NCBI RefSeq assembly: GCF_049801055.1
Contig: NZ_JBNAGF010000005.1
Span: forward strand, 62,001 to 126,000
Source: JBNAGF01 sp049801055
Lineage (GTDB): Bacteria > Pseudomonadota > Alphaproteobacteria > Rhodobacterales > Rhodobacteraceae
Reading direction: 5' to 3'
Length of the DNA: 64,000 nucleotides
Below, one piece after another: positions 8,641 through 16,710 of the stretch (its first letter is position 1; each line of letters starts with the position of its first letter). A model generated the notes under the pieces. That model was not told the DNA's origin. It saw nothing but the letters and a program-made list of their open reading frames with translations, and ran no database searches. The translations under genes and the position numbers were made by a program.

Positions 8641-9175
8641 ATCCGTTCACCGGGTAGAAATTGCCATATTGGCCCGGCTGGCTTTCGACCCGAACCAGCG
8701 TCCAGTCGTTGTTTTTGGACACGTCTTTGACGCCCATTTTCAGCGATACCTTATTGCGGTGCCAGTTGGCGTGGTTAACCACGATCTCCCGATCGCTAAC
8801 AATGCCGGACACGACCGCCACATGGCCTAGTGGCATGCCGCGGGTGGCTCGAAACGACATCACTGAACCGACAGCCGGTTCGGAACTCCGCTCATACGTG
8901 TTGCGCGCCTTGCCCCACCAGTCTTTGGCGTTACCGCGAATCTCGATGCCACTGAGACTTCGTGCGTAGGGCACGCACCACACCCTTTGCCCCCGGGATC
9001 GCTTTTGTGCGACCTCCTGCAGAGCCATCGACTGACGTTCCGGGTTGAGTGTCCCGTAGTTCGGGCTTTGAGCGCATGCAGAGACAAGACTGAGCAGCCC
9101 CAGCGCAACTGCGGTTCGGGCGGCGCCAGACAAGCGCGGCCAAATTCTATTCGTTTTGCGAACGTTGTTCTGCAA
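8615..9175 (-). CDS. CHAP-domain peptidoglycan amidase lipoprotein
   Basis: The 186-residue protein has a signal peptide ending in a lipobox, LVSAC34. The CHAP (NlpC/P60-like) domain has its catalytic Cys in VWCVPYARS (C67), His in GHVAVV (H118) and a polar third residue in NHANW (N134). Such enzymes cut amide bonds in peptidoglycan or its peptides. It is probably anchored in the outer membrane facing the periplasm. The gene end overlaps the convergent creatininase gene. Confidence 0.85.
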   Translation of the reverse strand: MQNNVRKTNRIWPRLSGAARTAVALGLLSLVSACAQSPNYGTLNPERQSMALQEVAQKRSRGQRVWCVPYARSLSGIEIRGNAKDWWGKARNTYERSSEPAVGSVMSFRATRGMPLGHVAVVSGIVSDREIVVNHANWHRNKVSLKMGVKDVSKNNDWTLVRVESQPGQYGNFYPVNGFIYPNVGG

Positions 9176-9446
9176 GAAGTCAAACTGCCCGATCGAATAC
9201 TCACCGGGTTTGTCGGCGATGTGATTTGAACTTTAAAGGGGCTAACAGAAACCCGGCAAAAAACCGCCGGTATTCTCATGCGACTGTTGGAAATCGACTA
9301 AGCCAGAGAGACAAGGTGGGCCCGTTGCCGCGCCCTGTGCCATTGAATAAAGGTCTGAAGCGAAAGCAGAGGAGCAAAGCTCATTTCGAGGCGTGAATGC
9401 TTGCATTTTGTTGTGACGGGCAGTCGGCGTCGAGCAATCGCAAACC
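9176..9446. other. Spacer between M29-like and CHAP genes
   Basis: About 270 bp holding the CHAP promoter region (9176 side) and the end of the M29-like gene. I see no convincing small gene or terminator. Confidence 0.45.
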
Positions 9447-10598
9447 CTAAATGTGGTCATTCAGGCCAATGTTCCGGTCGGGATCTTCGAACACTTCGAC
9501 GACGTTTGGGTATCTGGTGAGGATCTCGGCGCCGCCCGGCAATCTTTCCGGATGGAAATGGCCGTTTTCCCAGACCGGGGTACCGTCAATGTCGATGTCC
9601 GGATCGAACGTGTTCCACGAGATTTCACCTGGCGCATATGCCCCGCAGGTATGGAAATGCAGAATGCGCGGGTTGCCGAAAGCTGATCCGCCCCATCGCT
9701 CGAAATTGTCCTTCAGGGGCCACGGAAATCCGCATCCGGGATGAATGCCCGCGTGCCAGGAATGCACAAAGTTGCGGTCGATCCCGAAAAGTCCTGCCAC
9801 CCGGTCATACTGCGCGTTCGCCAGCGCCACATCCCGGGCCGGACCGTCAAAACCGGTGAGGCGACCTTGTTCCAGAACTGCAAAAACCTGACCCTCGAAT
9901 TCGGTTGTGTAATCCTCATAGTAGCGCGAACCGGTTCCCGTGAGAAAACCACCCAATGCGACCCGTCCAGAGAAACCGGCTGCCGGGACTGGCGAAAACA
10001 CCGACAACGGAAACCTGACCGAAGACGTGTCTTCCAATCGCGCCGTGTTTGCCGGGGCTCTTCCCTCGACAAATGTGCCCGCCGGGCATGTCAGGGTGAT
10101 CTGGCTAGCGGCGATCAAATGCCGGTCGACAAGAGATTTCAGCTCAACGAACCCTCGGTAATCGGAAGTTCCGAATGACGAGCCGAGAAGCTGGCTGTTC
10201 AAGGTGAAACAAATGACGAATTTGGGTCCTTCAGGCATGTTCGAGAACCTGAGTTGATCACCCAGTCGGGACAGGAATACAACGACGTCAAATTGATCGA
10301 GGCGCCCAAGAAGATCACCCGACAATCCAGGTGATTGCGGAGAGTAACCGACATCCTGCGCCTCGACTGACATTCCTAGCTGCCGGGCGTGTTCTGAAAC
10401 GTCACGAACGATATCACGATCAAAGTATCCCAGACGGGATGGTTCGTAGGCGAGCAGCACCCGATCCCCGGTCGACGCGCCGGCGCAGTTAAAAAGGAGA
10501 TTTCGAACGCCCTTTCGGATGTCCGTGACGTAGTCCTGAAGCACGTTTTTCTCACCAAAACCGGAAACCCATCGGCTGGATCCCCTCAGCCGACTCAT
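9447..10598 (-). CDS. Aminopeptidase T (M29)-like metalloenzyme of unknown substrate
   Basis: The 383-residue product resembles the M29 peptidase fold, which also includes the ring-cleaving 2,5-dihydroxypyridine dioxygenase NicX. The evidence is the C-terminal half, rich in conserved His, Glu and Asp (HAGIHPGCGFPW, RILHFHTCGAYAPG, WENGHF). I cannot tell peptidase from dioxygenase by eye. The ATG at 10598 has no good ribosome site; a GTG 18 codons further in follows GAGAAA and may be the true start. The gene stands alone between the two Rieske loci, so a link to their catabolism is possible but not shown. Confidence 0.55.
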   Translation of the reverse strand: MSRLRGSSRWVSGFGEKNVLQDYVTDIRKGVRNLLFNCAGASTGDRVLLAYEPSRLGYFDRDIVRDVSEHARQLGMSVEAQDVGYSPQSPGLSGDLLGRLDQFDVVVFLSRLGDQLRFSNMPEGPKFVICFTLNSQLLGSSFGTSDYRGFVELKSLVDRHLIAASQITLTCPAGTFVEGRAPANTARLEDTSSVRFPLSVFSPVPAAGFSGRVALGGFLTGTGSRYYEDYTTEFEGQVFAVLEQGRLTGFDGPARDVALANAQYDRVAGLFGIDRNFVHSWHAGIHPGCGFPWPLKDNFERWGGSAFGNPRILHFHTCGAYAPGEISWNTFDPDIDIDGTPVWENGHFHPERLPGGAEILTRYPNVVEVFEDPDRNIGLNDHI

Positions 10599-10674
10599 CA
10601 GAGACTAAGAACTTTGTTCCAATTGGCCTAGGGAAAACTGTCTGATCGTTTCGGTTTCGCCGCTTTTGATCTTG

Positions 10675-11739
10675 TCACTCGTAGCTGAGTGTCAGGGCCT
10701 CCGAGGTCGGCAGCGACTGGCAAGTCAGGATCGTCCCGTTGGCGATATCCGCATCCTCGAGCGCCATACGCGAGCGCATATGAACTGTCCCGCTGGAAAG
10801 TTTGGCGCGGCACGCTCCGCAAACTCCTGACTGGCAGGAAAAGGGTGGTTTCATACCCGCTAAACTGGCGGCATCCAGAACCGTCTGCCCCTGGGCTACG
10901 TCTACCGTATGCTGAGTGCCGCCGAGAGTGATATGTGCGGTTGCGGCGATGCCCTGAACGCTGGTGTCTGGTTCGGTTGCGGCCCCATAGCTTTCCATGT
11001 GGATGCGGTTCGAAGGCACGTCCAGCGACATCAGCGCTTCCCTGACCGCATTGTTCATCGCTCCCGGACCGCAGATGTAATACTGTGCGTCCTGTGCATA
11101 AGGCGGGTTTTCGACAATAAACGCCTCGATCGCAGGTTTGTCGATAATACCTTTGCGCCAGTAATCCGCATTGGACCAGAAGCCGGGTTTGGAAAAGACA
11201 TGATGGATCGTCATCCGTTCGCGGTTGTCTTGCCAGACGGCGTTTAGCTCATCCTGCAGTAGAATGGCCTTTTCATTGGTGTTGCCGTAGGCCAAATGTG
11301 CAAACGAAGCGGGTTCTGCCGCCATGACCGAGCTTAGCATTGCAAAAAGAGGCGTTATGCCTGAGCCCGCGCCAAAGAAGTAATGCGTGCGTCGCGCCGT
11401 TGCGCCGGGATCCAGACAGAACCCGCCAAACGGCGGCATGACGTCGATCACGTCACCCGTTTGCACGTTGTCATTGATATGATTGCTGACCACACCGTCC
11501 GAAACCCGCTTCACAGTTATCCGCAGCGGGTCACCGGTGAAGGGTGAGGACGAGATCGAATAGCTGCGACGCTGTTCCTCACCATCAACAGTGAGCCGGA
11601 GCGACAGATGCTGACCCGGCCGCCACGAAAAGGTTTCGCGCAAGGAATCGGGCACGTCAAACATGACTGTCTTAGCAATGCCGCCAATTTCCTCGCGGGT
11701 GTCCAGAACTGTCAGGGGGTGGAAATTGCGCGAGCTCAT
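10675..11739 (-). CDS. Oxygenase reductase: FAD/NAD(P)H domain plus C-terminal [2Fe-2S] ferredoxin
   Basis: The 354-residue electron-transfer protein begins with a ferredoxin-NADP reductase-type barrel carrying the flavin motif RRSYSISSSP and a nucleotide-domain GSGITP. It ends in a plant-type ferredoxin with cysteines 302, 307, 310 and 340 (CQSGVCGAC, then LTCQS). This order matches GbcB/PaaE-type reductases. It overlaps the Rieske oxygenase gene by four bases and should feed electrons from NAD(P)H to it. It may also serve the reductase-less Rieske enzyme at 3934-5004. Confidence 0.9.
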   Translation of the reverse strand: MSSRNFHPLTVLDTREEIGGIAKTVMFDVPDSLRETFSWRPGQHLSLRLTVDGEEQRRSYSISSSPFTGDPLRITVKRVSDGVVSNHINDNVQTGDVIDVMPPFGGFCLDPGATARRTHYFFGAGSGITPLFAMLSSVMAAEPASFAHLAYGNTNEKAILLQDELNAVWQDNRERMTIHHVFSKPGFWSNADYWRKGIIDKPAIEAFIVENPPYAQDAQYYICGPGAMNNAVREALMSLDVPSNRIHMESYGAATEPDTSVQGIAATAHITLGGTQHTVDVAQGQTVLDAASLAGMKPPFSCQSGVCGACRAKLSSGTVHMRSRMALEDADIANGTILTCQSLPTSEALTLSYE

Positions 11740-12914
11740 TCGGCCTCACCCAGCCAATCCAGAATGACCTTTTGGTGGTCGACCACGGGGCTTTCGCCGA
11801 CGGCGGCTGGACCTACCTCGAAATAAGGCGATTTCAGCGATTTCTGCTGTTGTTCACAGGCATAGATATCCTCTCCGGTGAAATCGCCTGCGATCATCGG
11901 ATCGTCTTCGCTCATGGCGTCATGGGCTTCGTATTTTCCGCCGAGACCGAATTTGGTCCAGAAACCGGAGGATTTCATGGACTGCGTGGCAAACTCCCAG
12001 TCCGAACTGTTGGAAACCCGCCCGCGGTTGCTAACGCGGGTCAGTTCAGTGCCAAGCGGTTCGACAATGAATATGTTCCAGCCATCTTCGGATGCCGCCA
12101 GCCCGATGCCCGGGAACAGCATTGGCACCCAGGCGCCATTCATGTCCGTCGGTATCACGCGCGGCGCAATCAGCTTGGCGTCCTGATCCTTCAGGAATGC
12201 CTCAACCGGAGGTTCCCAGAACATGTAATGAGGGCCCTGCCAATGATATCTGGCCGCCTTGTGATCATACATCTGAAGCGTGTTCGAGTGCAGATGGCTC
12301 AGGTGGTAGACGTCGATGTAGTTCTCGACCACGATCTTCCAGTTCGCCTTGATCTCATAGCTGTTGTTGAGGTCTGGGTATTCAACCAATTCTTCGGGAA
12401 CATGCGGGCCGATATGTGGTTCTACGGGCCCGAACCACTCGGCGAGTGAGGGAGCGTCGGGGTCAGGATGAACAAAGATCATCGACTTCCAGATATCCAC
12501 CTTGGCCGGTTTCAGGCCGAGGCATGACTTATCCACCGAGCCAAATTCCTCCTGTTCTTCGGGAACCGATATCAGGTTGCCTTCAAGATCATAGGTCCAG
12601 TCGTGATAAGGGCAGGTCAACGCCTTTTGCGTTTTTCCGACGGCCCGGATTAGCTGCGTACCCCGGTGACGGCAGATGTTGTGAAAGGCCCGCAGTCGGT
12701 GGTCGCGACCCATCACCACAAATATGTTGTTCAACCCTGCCTGAACGGCGAGGTATTGGCCGGGTTCGCTGATGTCCTCCATGAACCCCGCGTAGCGCCA
12801 GGTCTTAGAAAAAATGTCGCGCATCTCGCGGTCGAACCACTCCTGCGAGGTGTAGGCCTCGACAGGCAACAGGTGTAGCAATCGTGTCACTGGATGTCCT
12901 TGAATTGTTATCAA
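11736..12914 (-). CDS. Rieske oxygenase alpha subunit (ring-hydroxylating/GbcA-like)
   Basis: The 392-residue protein has a Rieske site C81-R-H83 with C101-P-Y-H104 and a catalytic iron motif ENYIDVYHLSHLH (D201, H204, H209). The arrangement resembles glycine betaine monooxygenase GbcA and other alpha subunits that pair with a fused flavin-ferredoxin reductase, which is encoded next (four-base overlap). No beta subunit is present. The substrate is unknown. Upstream genes encode a small membrane protein and a TetR regulator on the same transcript. Confidence 0.88.
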   Translation of the reverse strand: MITIQGHPVTRLLHLLPVEAYTSQEWFDREMRDIFSKTWRYAGFMEDISEPGQYLAVQAGLNNIFVVMGRDHRLRAFHNICRHRGTQLIRAVGKTQKALTCPYHDWTYDLEGNLISVPEEQEEFGSVDKSCLGLKPAKVDIWKSMIFVHPDPDAPSLAEWFGPVEPHIGPHVPEELVEYPDLNNSYEIKANWKIVVENYIDVYHLSHLHSNTLQMYDHKAARYHWQGPHYMFWEPPVEAFLKDQDAKLIAPRVIPTDMNGAWVPMLFPGIGLAASEDGWNIFIVEPLGTELTRVSNRGRVSNSSDWEFATQSMKSSGFWTKFGLGGKYEAHDAMSEDDPMIAGDFTGEDIYACEQQQKSLKSPYFEVGPAAVGESPVVDHQKVILDWLGEAE

Positions 12915-13162
12915 TTCCAGCCGGGCAGAAAGTCAGCCATCACCAGCAGGATGCCAAAAATGGTCCATGCCATCAGGATCAGCCAGTAGAGGATCGGGTC
13001 GTCTACGCGGGCCACATCGGACAGCAGGAATGCATAGCCCGTCTGATAGCTCTGAATCGTCCAGTAGAGAAACAGCAGCCCCCACAGCGACTGGTAGCCA
13101 AGAAATGTTGTGACCATCAGCATGGCGAAGGCGAGGTAGTTAAGCACTCGGATCTGCTTCAT
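12911..13162 (-). CDS. Small inner-membrane protein of the Rieske operon
   Basis: The 83-residue protein starts at the ATG at 13162, which overlaps the TetR stop (ATGA) and follows GGAGG. A longer upstream frame exists but lacks support. Two or three hydrophobic helices occupy most of it (roughly residues 8-45 and 58-78). It overlaps the Rieske gene by four bases. I recognise no family. Its fixed place before the oxygenase suggests a membrane anchor or a substrate-handling role for a hydrophobic compound; this is inference. Confidence 0.7.
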   Translation of the reverse strand: MKQIRVLNYLAFAMLMVTTFLGYQSLWGLLFLYWTIQSYQTGYAFLLSDVARVDDPILYWLILMAWTIFGILLVMADFLPGWN

Positions 13163-13752
13163 TCGTGATCCTCCAGTCTTTCCAGAAGGCTCTGCGCAAT
13201 GGCATGCCCGGTGTGTGCCCAACCCTGCGGCATATCCAAGGGCGCCAGGGACGCGGTGTTCATGTACAGTGCAACGATGCCGTGCGCAGCGGTATCGACC
13301 GCATGAGGTTCGGCTTTTGGAAAGCTCTTGCGCAGGGCCTTGGCGATTTCGGCTTCGAAATTCAGCGCTGACTTGCGACAGGCGGCGCGTAGATCCGCGT
13401 CTTCGGCTGCGCGCGCTGTCAGCGCGGCAAAGGCAAGCACCATGTCCGGAGACGATTCGGCAGTGTCCGAGAACAGGTAATCGACCAGTGCTGTGGCTGC
13501 CCCTGTTTCGGGCAGGGCTGCGATCAGCAGCTCGGTATCTTTGTCAAACTTATCCAGAACAAAATCCTGTAGCGCCGCAATCATGTCCTCCCGATTGCCG
13601 AGGTGGTGCCTGATCAGTGGACGGCTTAGCCCGGCTTCGGCGGCAATCTGGGTCAGAGATGCGCCCTCCAACCCGAACCGCGCCACGCATCGCACCAGCG
13701 CCTGCATGACTTGCGAATAGCGTTCGTCACGATTTGATGGACGTCCCGCCAT
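13159..13752 (-). CDS. TetR-family transcriptional regulator
   Basis: The 197-residue protein has an N-terminal helix-turn-helix (LTQIAAEAGLSRPLIRHHL, about residues 37-55) and an all-helical ligand-binding domain. It is the second gene of the operon, 1 bp after DUF2141 and overlapping the membrane-protein gene. The two TTGTCA-N4-TGACAA palindromes upstream of the operon are its likely operators, so it probably represses its own operon until an oxygenase substrate or product binds. Confidence 0.9.
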   Translation of the reverse strand: MAGRPSNRDERYSQVMQALVRCVARFGLEGASLTQIAAEAGLSRPLIRHHLGNREDMIAALQDFVLDKFDKDTELLIAALPETGAATALVDYLFSDTAESSPDMVLAFAALTARAAEDADLRAACRKSALNFEAEIAKALRKSFPKAEPHAVDTAAHGIVALYMNTASLAPLDMPQGWAHTGHAIAQSLLERLEDHE

Positions 13753-13753
13753 G

Positions 13754-14197
13754 TCAGTTCCAATATTTCAGTCGGAGGATCGAGTGGGCCGCTCCGCCAG
13801 CGGCAACTGAAGCGTCCTCGAATTTCGAAGGCAAGCCGCGCCGCCCCATTGCAGCAAAGGCGTAGCCTTCGGTCGGCACATCACCGTTCATTCCCAGATC
13901 ACCATCCAGGTTTTCGTCATGCAGCGCAGCAAAGGCATAAGAGCCACGCGGCAGGTTGTGAAAGGTAACCGCAACCTTTGGTCCGGATGCGGGAATCTGG
14001 GCTATGGCCGCAGCTTTGGCCATATCCATCGCCTCAAACGCCTTGGCCTGATCAAAGGCCGCCACGATCACCGTGCCATTGTTATTTCGCAACCCGTCAA
14101 CAGTCACCGAAAGCGCCGCGGTGCCGGAGGATTGTGCCAGCGCTGCGAAGCCAATGGCGGTAAGAACTGCTGTTGAGAGAAGTCTGAGAAATCGCAT
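13754..14197 (-). CDS. DUF2141 secreted protein
   Basis: The 147-residue protein has a signal peptide (first ~21 residues, ending FAALA) and the DUF2141 pattern: an LSVTVDGLRNNNGTVIVAAF strand, FHNLPRGSYAFAALHDENLDG and a final GGAAHSILRLKYW region. The function of DUF2141 is unknown; it looks like a beta-sandwich exported domain. It is the first gene of the TetR/Rieske operon, which ties it to that catabolic function. Confidence 0.85.
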   Translation of the reverse strand: MRFLRLLSTAVLTAIGFAALAQSSGTAALSVTVDGLRNNNGTVIVAAFDQAKAFEAMDMAKAAAIAQIPASGPKVAVTFHNLPRGSYAFAALHDENLDGDLGMNGDVPTEGYAFAAMGRRGLPSKFEDASVAAGGAAHSILRLKYWN

Positions 14198-14211
14198 CGG
14201 CGCGCCTTAAT

Positions 14212-14227
14212 TTGTCAGTTATGACAA
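14212..14227. promoter_or_regulatory. TetR operator 1, TTGTCA-N4-TGACAA
   Basis: A perfect palindrome with 6-bp arms and GTTA centre lies 15 bp upstream of the DUF2141 start, just past the predicted -10. It has the same arms and spacing as the palindrome at 14249-14264; their centres are 37 bp apart. Confidence 0.75.
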
Positions 14228-14255
14228 TATTTGGGGAGTCAAAATACTTTGTCAA
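14227..14255 (-). promoter_or_regulatory. Predicted promoter of the DUF2141-TetR-Rieske operon
   Basis: Reading leftward, TTGACA (14255-14250), a 17-bp spacer and AAATAT (14232-14227) fit a sigma-70 promoter. The -35 lies inside operator 2 and the -10 borders operator 1, so repressor binding would block RNA polymerase. Confidence 0.6.
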
Positions 14256-14264
14256 TAGTGACAA
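14249..14264. promoter_or_regulatory. TetR operator 2, TTGTCA-N4-TGACAA
   Basis: This is the second copy of the palindrome, with ATAG centre, and it overlaps the predicted -35. An identical arm sequence repeated twice in one small promoter region is strong evidence of a specific binding protein; the TetR gene in the operon is the natural candidate. Confidence 0.75.
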
Positions 14265-14765
14265 TTTTCTTTGAGGCGAGTGAACGGCGCTGCCATACGC
14301 AAACCTCTGGCGCTGCTCCCGACGTTCTGACTCTCCTGTCCTGCCTTCAGGGCGGATGGCCAGAGGCACACATGAACCCTGCGTCCGATGAAGTTCCCGC
14401 AGAAATTCGGGCAACCATTTGGGCAGGCCATTCGAGACGGGCCGGGCTCTCGATGGCACGTGGGTCGATATTACGAACGGGTCTCTCTTACCTCGCTCAA
14501 GGTGGCCTCATGGCAAGTCACCCGTGGCAAGCAACTGCGGCGCTTGACCTGCGCGTCATCAGTGACATGTCGCATGGGAAATCAGACCTGCCAAAACGGC
14601 GATAATTTGGCGAAGTGGAACTAGTATATTTCTCGATAATGCTCATTGACCGCCTGAACGAGCAGCAGTTCGTCAAGTTCTATAATGGATGCCGCTACCG
14701 CGTCCCTCGGCTAGGAATTCGCTCCGTAAGCCTGCAATGCTTCAACCGAGAAGGACATTCAGAAA
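14265..14765. other. Non-coding stretch of about 500 bp
   Basis: It lies between the operator region and the GNAT gene. Two frames are open for about 80-125 codons, but neither has a ribosome site or protein-like composition. It probably carries the promoter for the GNAT gene and decayed sequence. Confidence 0.4.
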
Positions 14766-15230
14766 ATGACAAGCCCAATAATCAAACAAACCACTTCAGA
14801 AGATATCCCGAACCTTCAGAGGGTGCTCGACGGCACGGAGCTGTTTCCAAGTGAGATGCTTCCGGACATGCTTGCACCTGCGTTGTCAGGGGAAACGGAT
14901 GCCTTTTGGCTGACATGCCATTGCGACGGCGAGGCCGTAGGACTGTGCTACACGGTCCCTGAAGACCTGGCGGACAGGACTTGGAACATGCTCGCACTTG
15001 CAGTGCGACCCGACATGCAGGGCAAACGTCTAGGCGCTGCGTTGGTCAGCGCAGCAGAGCAGTATCTGAAAGACAAAGGGCAGCGTATCCTGATCGTTGA
15101 CACGTCCGGCACAGACGGCTTCGCACTCACGCGCAAGTTCTATGCCCAAAACGGTCATGATGAAGAGGCGCGCATCCGGGATTTTTGGGCAGAGGGTGAT
15201 GACAAAGTGATCTTCCGAAAGGCTCTCTAG
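14766..15230 (+). CDS. GNAT-family N-acetyltransferase
   Basis: The 154-residue protein has the GNAT fold. The acetyl-CoA pyrophosphate loop is at about residues 79-95 (RPDMQGKRLGAALV), with strands LALAV before it and the C-terminal FYAQNGHDEEARIRDFW. It starts after GAGAAGG some 12 bases upstream. The substrate is unknown. It stands alone next to an IS5-type element, in a region rich in non-coding DNA. Confidence 0.85.
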   Translation: MTSPIIKQTTSEDIPNLQRVLDGTELFPSEMLPDMLAPALSGETDAFWLTCHCDGEAVGLCYTVPEDLADRTWNMLALAVRPDMQGKRLGAALVSAAEQYLKDKGQRILIVDTSGTDGFALTRKFYAQNGHDEEARIRDFWAEGDDKVIFRKAL

Positions 15231-15238
15231 AAAGTGCG

Positions 15239-15385
15239 GCCCTCAGCAAATCCTCGGCGGCCTGCATCCATGGCAGACATTTATGTTCAGCGCAGCATCG
15301 GTCAAAGAGGGCTTTTGGCGGGCCCAATCCATAGATCGGCTCAGCAAAGCGGGCATTGAAACTATCGGCCAATCATCGGCTTAGA
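15239..15385. repeat. Probable remnant of an intergenic interspersed repeat
   Basis: This non-coding stretch, left of the IS element, contains phrases (CATGGCAGACATT, GCGCAGCATCGGTCAAAG) that resemble an intergenic repeat I associate with Roseobacter genomes. Identification is from memory of style only. Confidence 0.3.
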
Positions 15386-15766
15386 TCATGTTGACAAATG
15401 GCGAAGCCACAGGCGGACTGACGTGATGTCGACGAAGCCGAGGAAGCTTTCGGCGGTCTTGTCGTAACGTGTCGCGACGCGGCGGGCGTTCTTCAGCTTG
15501 TTGAAGCATCTCTCAACCAGATTGCGCAGTCGATACAGTGGGCGATCAACACCAACAGGCTTCTTTCGCGACCTCCGCATGGGAATTACCGGTTGGATGT
15601 TTCGGCTGCGCATATCGTCGCGAATACTGTCGGCATCGTACCCCTTGTCGGCCAGCAGCACCAAAGGTTCCGGCAGATTGTCGTCCATGATGAGATTTAA
15701 GCCGCGATAATCGAACGTCTGGCCGGGCGTGATGTCAATTCGCATCGGCAGTCCGGCGGCATTCAC
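15386..15766 (-). CDS. IS5-family transposase, C-terminal part (orfB)
   Basis: The second reading frame of a two-frame IS5-family (IS427-like) transposase carries the second Asp of the DDE triad (LLADKGYDAD) and the Glu in RNLVERCFNKLKN, followed by a typical R-x6-Y region (RVATRYDK). The frame opens upstream of the first ATG, so translation most likely enters it by frameshifting from orfA. The stop codon lies at the left inverted repeat. Confidence 0.85.
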   Translation of the reverse strand: MNAAGLPMRIDITPGQTFDYRGLNLIMDDNLPEPLVLLADKGYDADSIRDDMRSRNIQPVIPMRRSRKKPVGVDRPLYRLRNLVERCFNKLKNARRVATRYDKTAESFLGFVDITSVRLWLRHLST

Positions 15767-16228
15767 CCGGAGATGGATCTTGGTCGTGAAGCCACCATTT
15801 GAGCGGCCAAAACCCTGTCGTGGAGTCCCCCTTTAGCGCCCGCTGCCTGATGATGGGCGCGAACCACGGTGCTGTCGACCATCTGAAGCGCGTCAGGAAC
15901 AATCCTGCTCTCAGTCAGCGCCTCCAGGATCTGTTCCCATAGCCCTGCAAGCGTCCAGCGCCGGAACTGTCGATAGACAATCGACCATTTCCCGAACTCT
16001 TCAGGAAGGTCCCGCCACGGCGCGCCGGTACGTGCTATCCAGAAAACGCCATCAAGAACAAGGCGGTGGTCGGTTGGCTTGCGCCCGTTCGGGGCGCGGA
16101 CGGAAAGAATGAACTGTTCAAAGAACGCCCACTCCTCGTCCGACATCAAGTCTCGTGCCAGCTGGTCTCCATCGTAGATACCAGCTTGAATCATGCTCAG
16201 AGCCTGATGTGAATCCCTTTTGTCAACA
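15389..16228. mobile_element. IS5-family (IS427-like) insertion sequence, about 840 bp
   Basis: Imperfect terminal repeats TGTTGACAAATGG (15389-15401) and, reversed, TGTTGACAAAAGG (16228-16216) match at 12 of 13 bases and enclose both transposase frames. The length suits the IS427 group. No matching target duplication is visible at the two flanks, and the right flank enters an IclR gene fragment, so the surroundings have been rearranged since insertion. Confidence 0.8.
15763..16194 (-). CDS. IS5-family transposase, N-terminal part (orfA)
   Basis: The 143-residue frame contains the DUF4096-like N-terminus (LMSDEEWAFFEQFI, GKWSIVYRQFRRW) and the first Asp of the DDE triad (MVDSTVVRAHH). Near its end the coding strand reads AAAGGGGGAC (complement of about 15825-15834). 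A -1 slip there leads from GAKGG into GFGRSNGGFTTKIHLRV, the conserved continuation in the orfB frame. The break is therefore probably programmed rather than a mutation. Confidence 0.85.
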   Translation of the reverse strand: MIQAGIYDGDQLARDLMSDEEWAFFEQFILSVRAPNGRKPTDHRLVLDGVFWIARTGAPWRDLPEEFGKWSIVYRQFRRWTLAGLWEQILEALTESRIVPDALQMVDSTVVRAHHQAAGAKGGLHDRVLAAQMVASRPRSISG

Positions 16229-16700
16229 CGGCCTGGGATCGTGCTATCGGCAGAGCTTTGATCTTGCCGATGTATTGCGACCTGAGCTCAAGACTCTTTG
16301 CGAAGAAGCGAAAGAGACTGCGTCAGTCTGTATTCGCGAGGGAGATAGTCACGTTTGTCCTTATCGTACTGAGCCGACCCGAGCCATCCGCCACACGATC
16401 GAAGAGGGGGCAAATATGCCACTGGAACGGGGCGCCAGCGGGAAGGTTCTGCTGGCCTATTCCGATGATGATTTTGGCGAAGCCGTCACGATCAGGAAGA
16501 ACGGGTTTGCCTTGTCTCTTGGGGAACGGGATCCCGAGGTTGCTGCCGTATCGGTCCCGGTTTTTGCCAGGTCGGGCCGATTGGTTGGAGCGCTTTCTCT
16601 TTCCGGCCTAATCACTCGATTTGAAACCGCTAAGCAAGACGACTTCGCCAATGCACTAATGCAAAGCAGCGCACGCCTGACCAAACTCATTTCGTCTTAA
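16229..16700 (+). pseudogene. IclR-family regulator, truncated: effector domain only
   Basis: Codons from just right of the IS encode an IclR effector domain (LADVLRPELKTLCEEAKETASV, ERGASGKVLLAYSD, VPVFARSGRLVGALSLSG). The N-terminal winged-helix domain is missing, and the frame enters directly from IS sequence. It ends 10 bp before the lactonase gene, so it was probably that gene's regulator, now unable to bind DNA. A hybrid protein starting inside the IS (ATG near 16155) is possible but would lack the helix-turn-helix. Confidence 0.8.
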
Positions 16701-16710
16701 GGAGACCGAA

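Noticed and set aside
14231..14605. Possible genes between the TetR operators and the GNAT gene
   Set aside because: No ribosome site, odd composition, competing frames of similar length, and the region overlaps the operator area.
15763..15834. Transposase break as a disabling frameshift
   Set aside because: A -1 slip at the AAAGGGGG run restores the conserved sequence, as expected for programmed frameshifting in this IS group.
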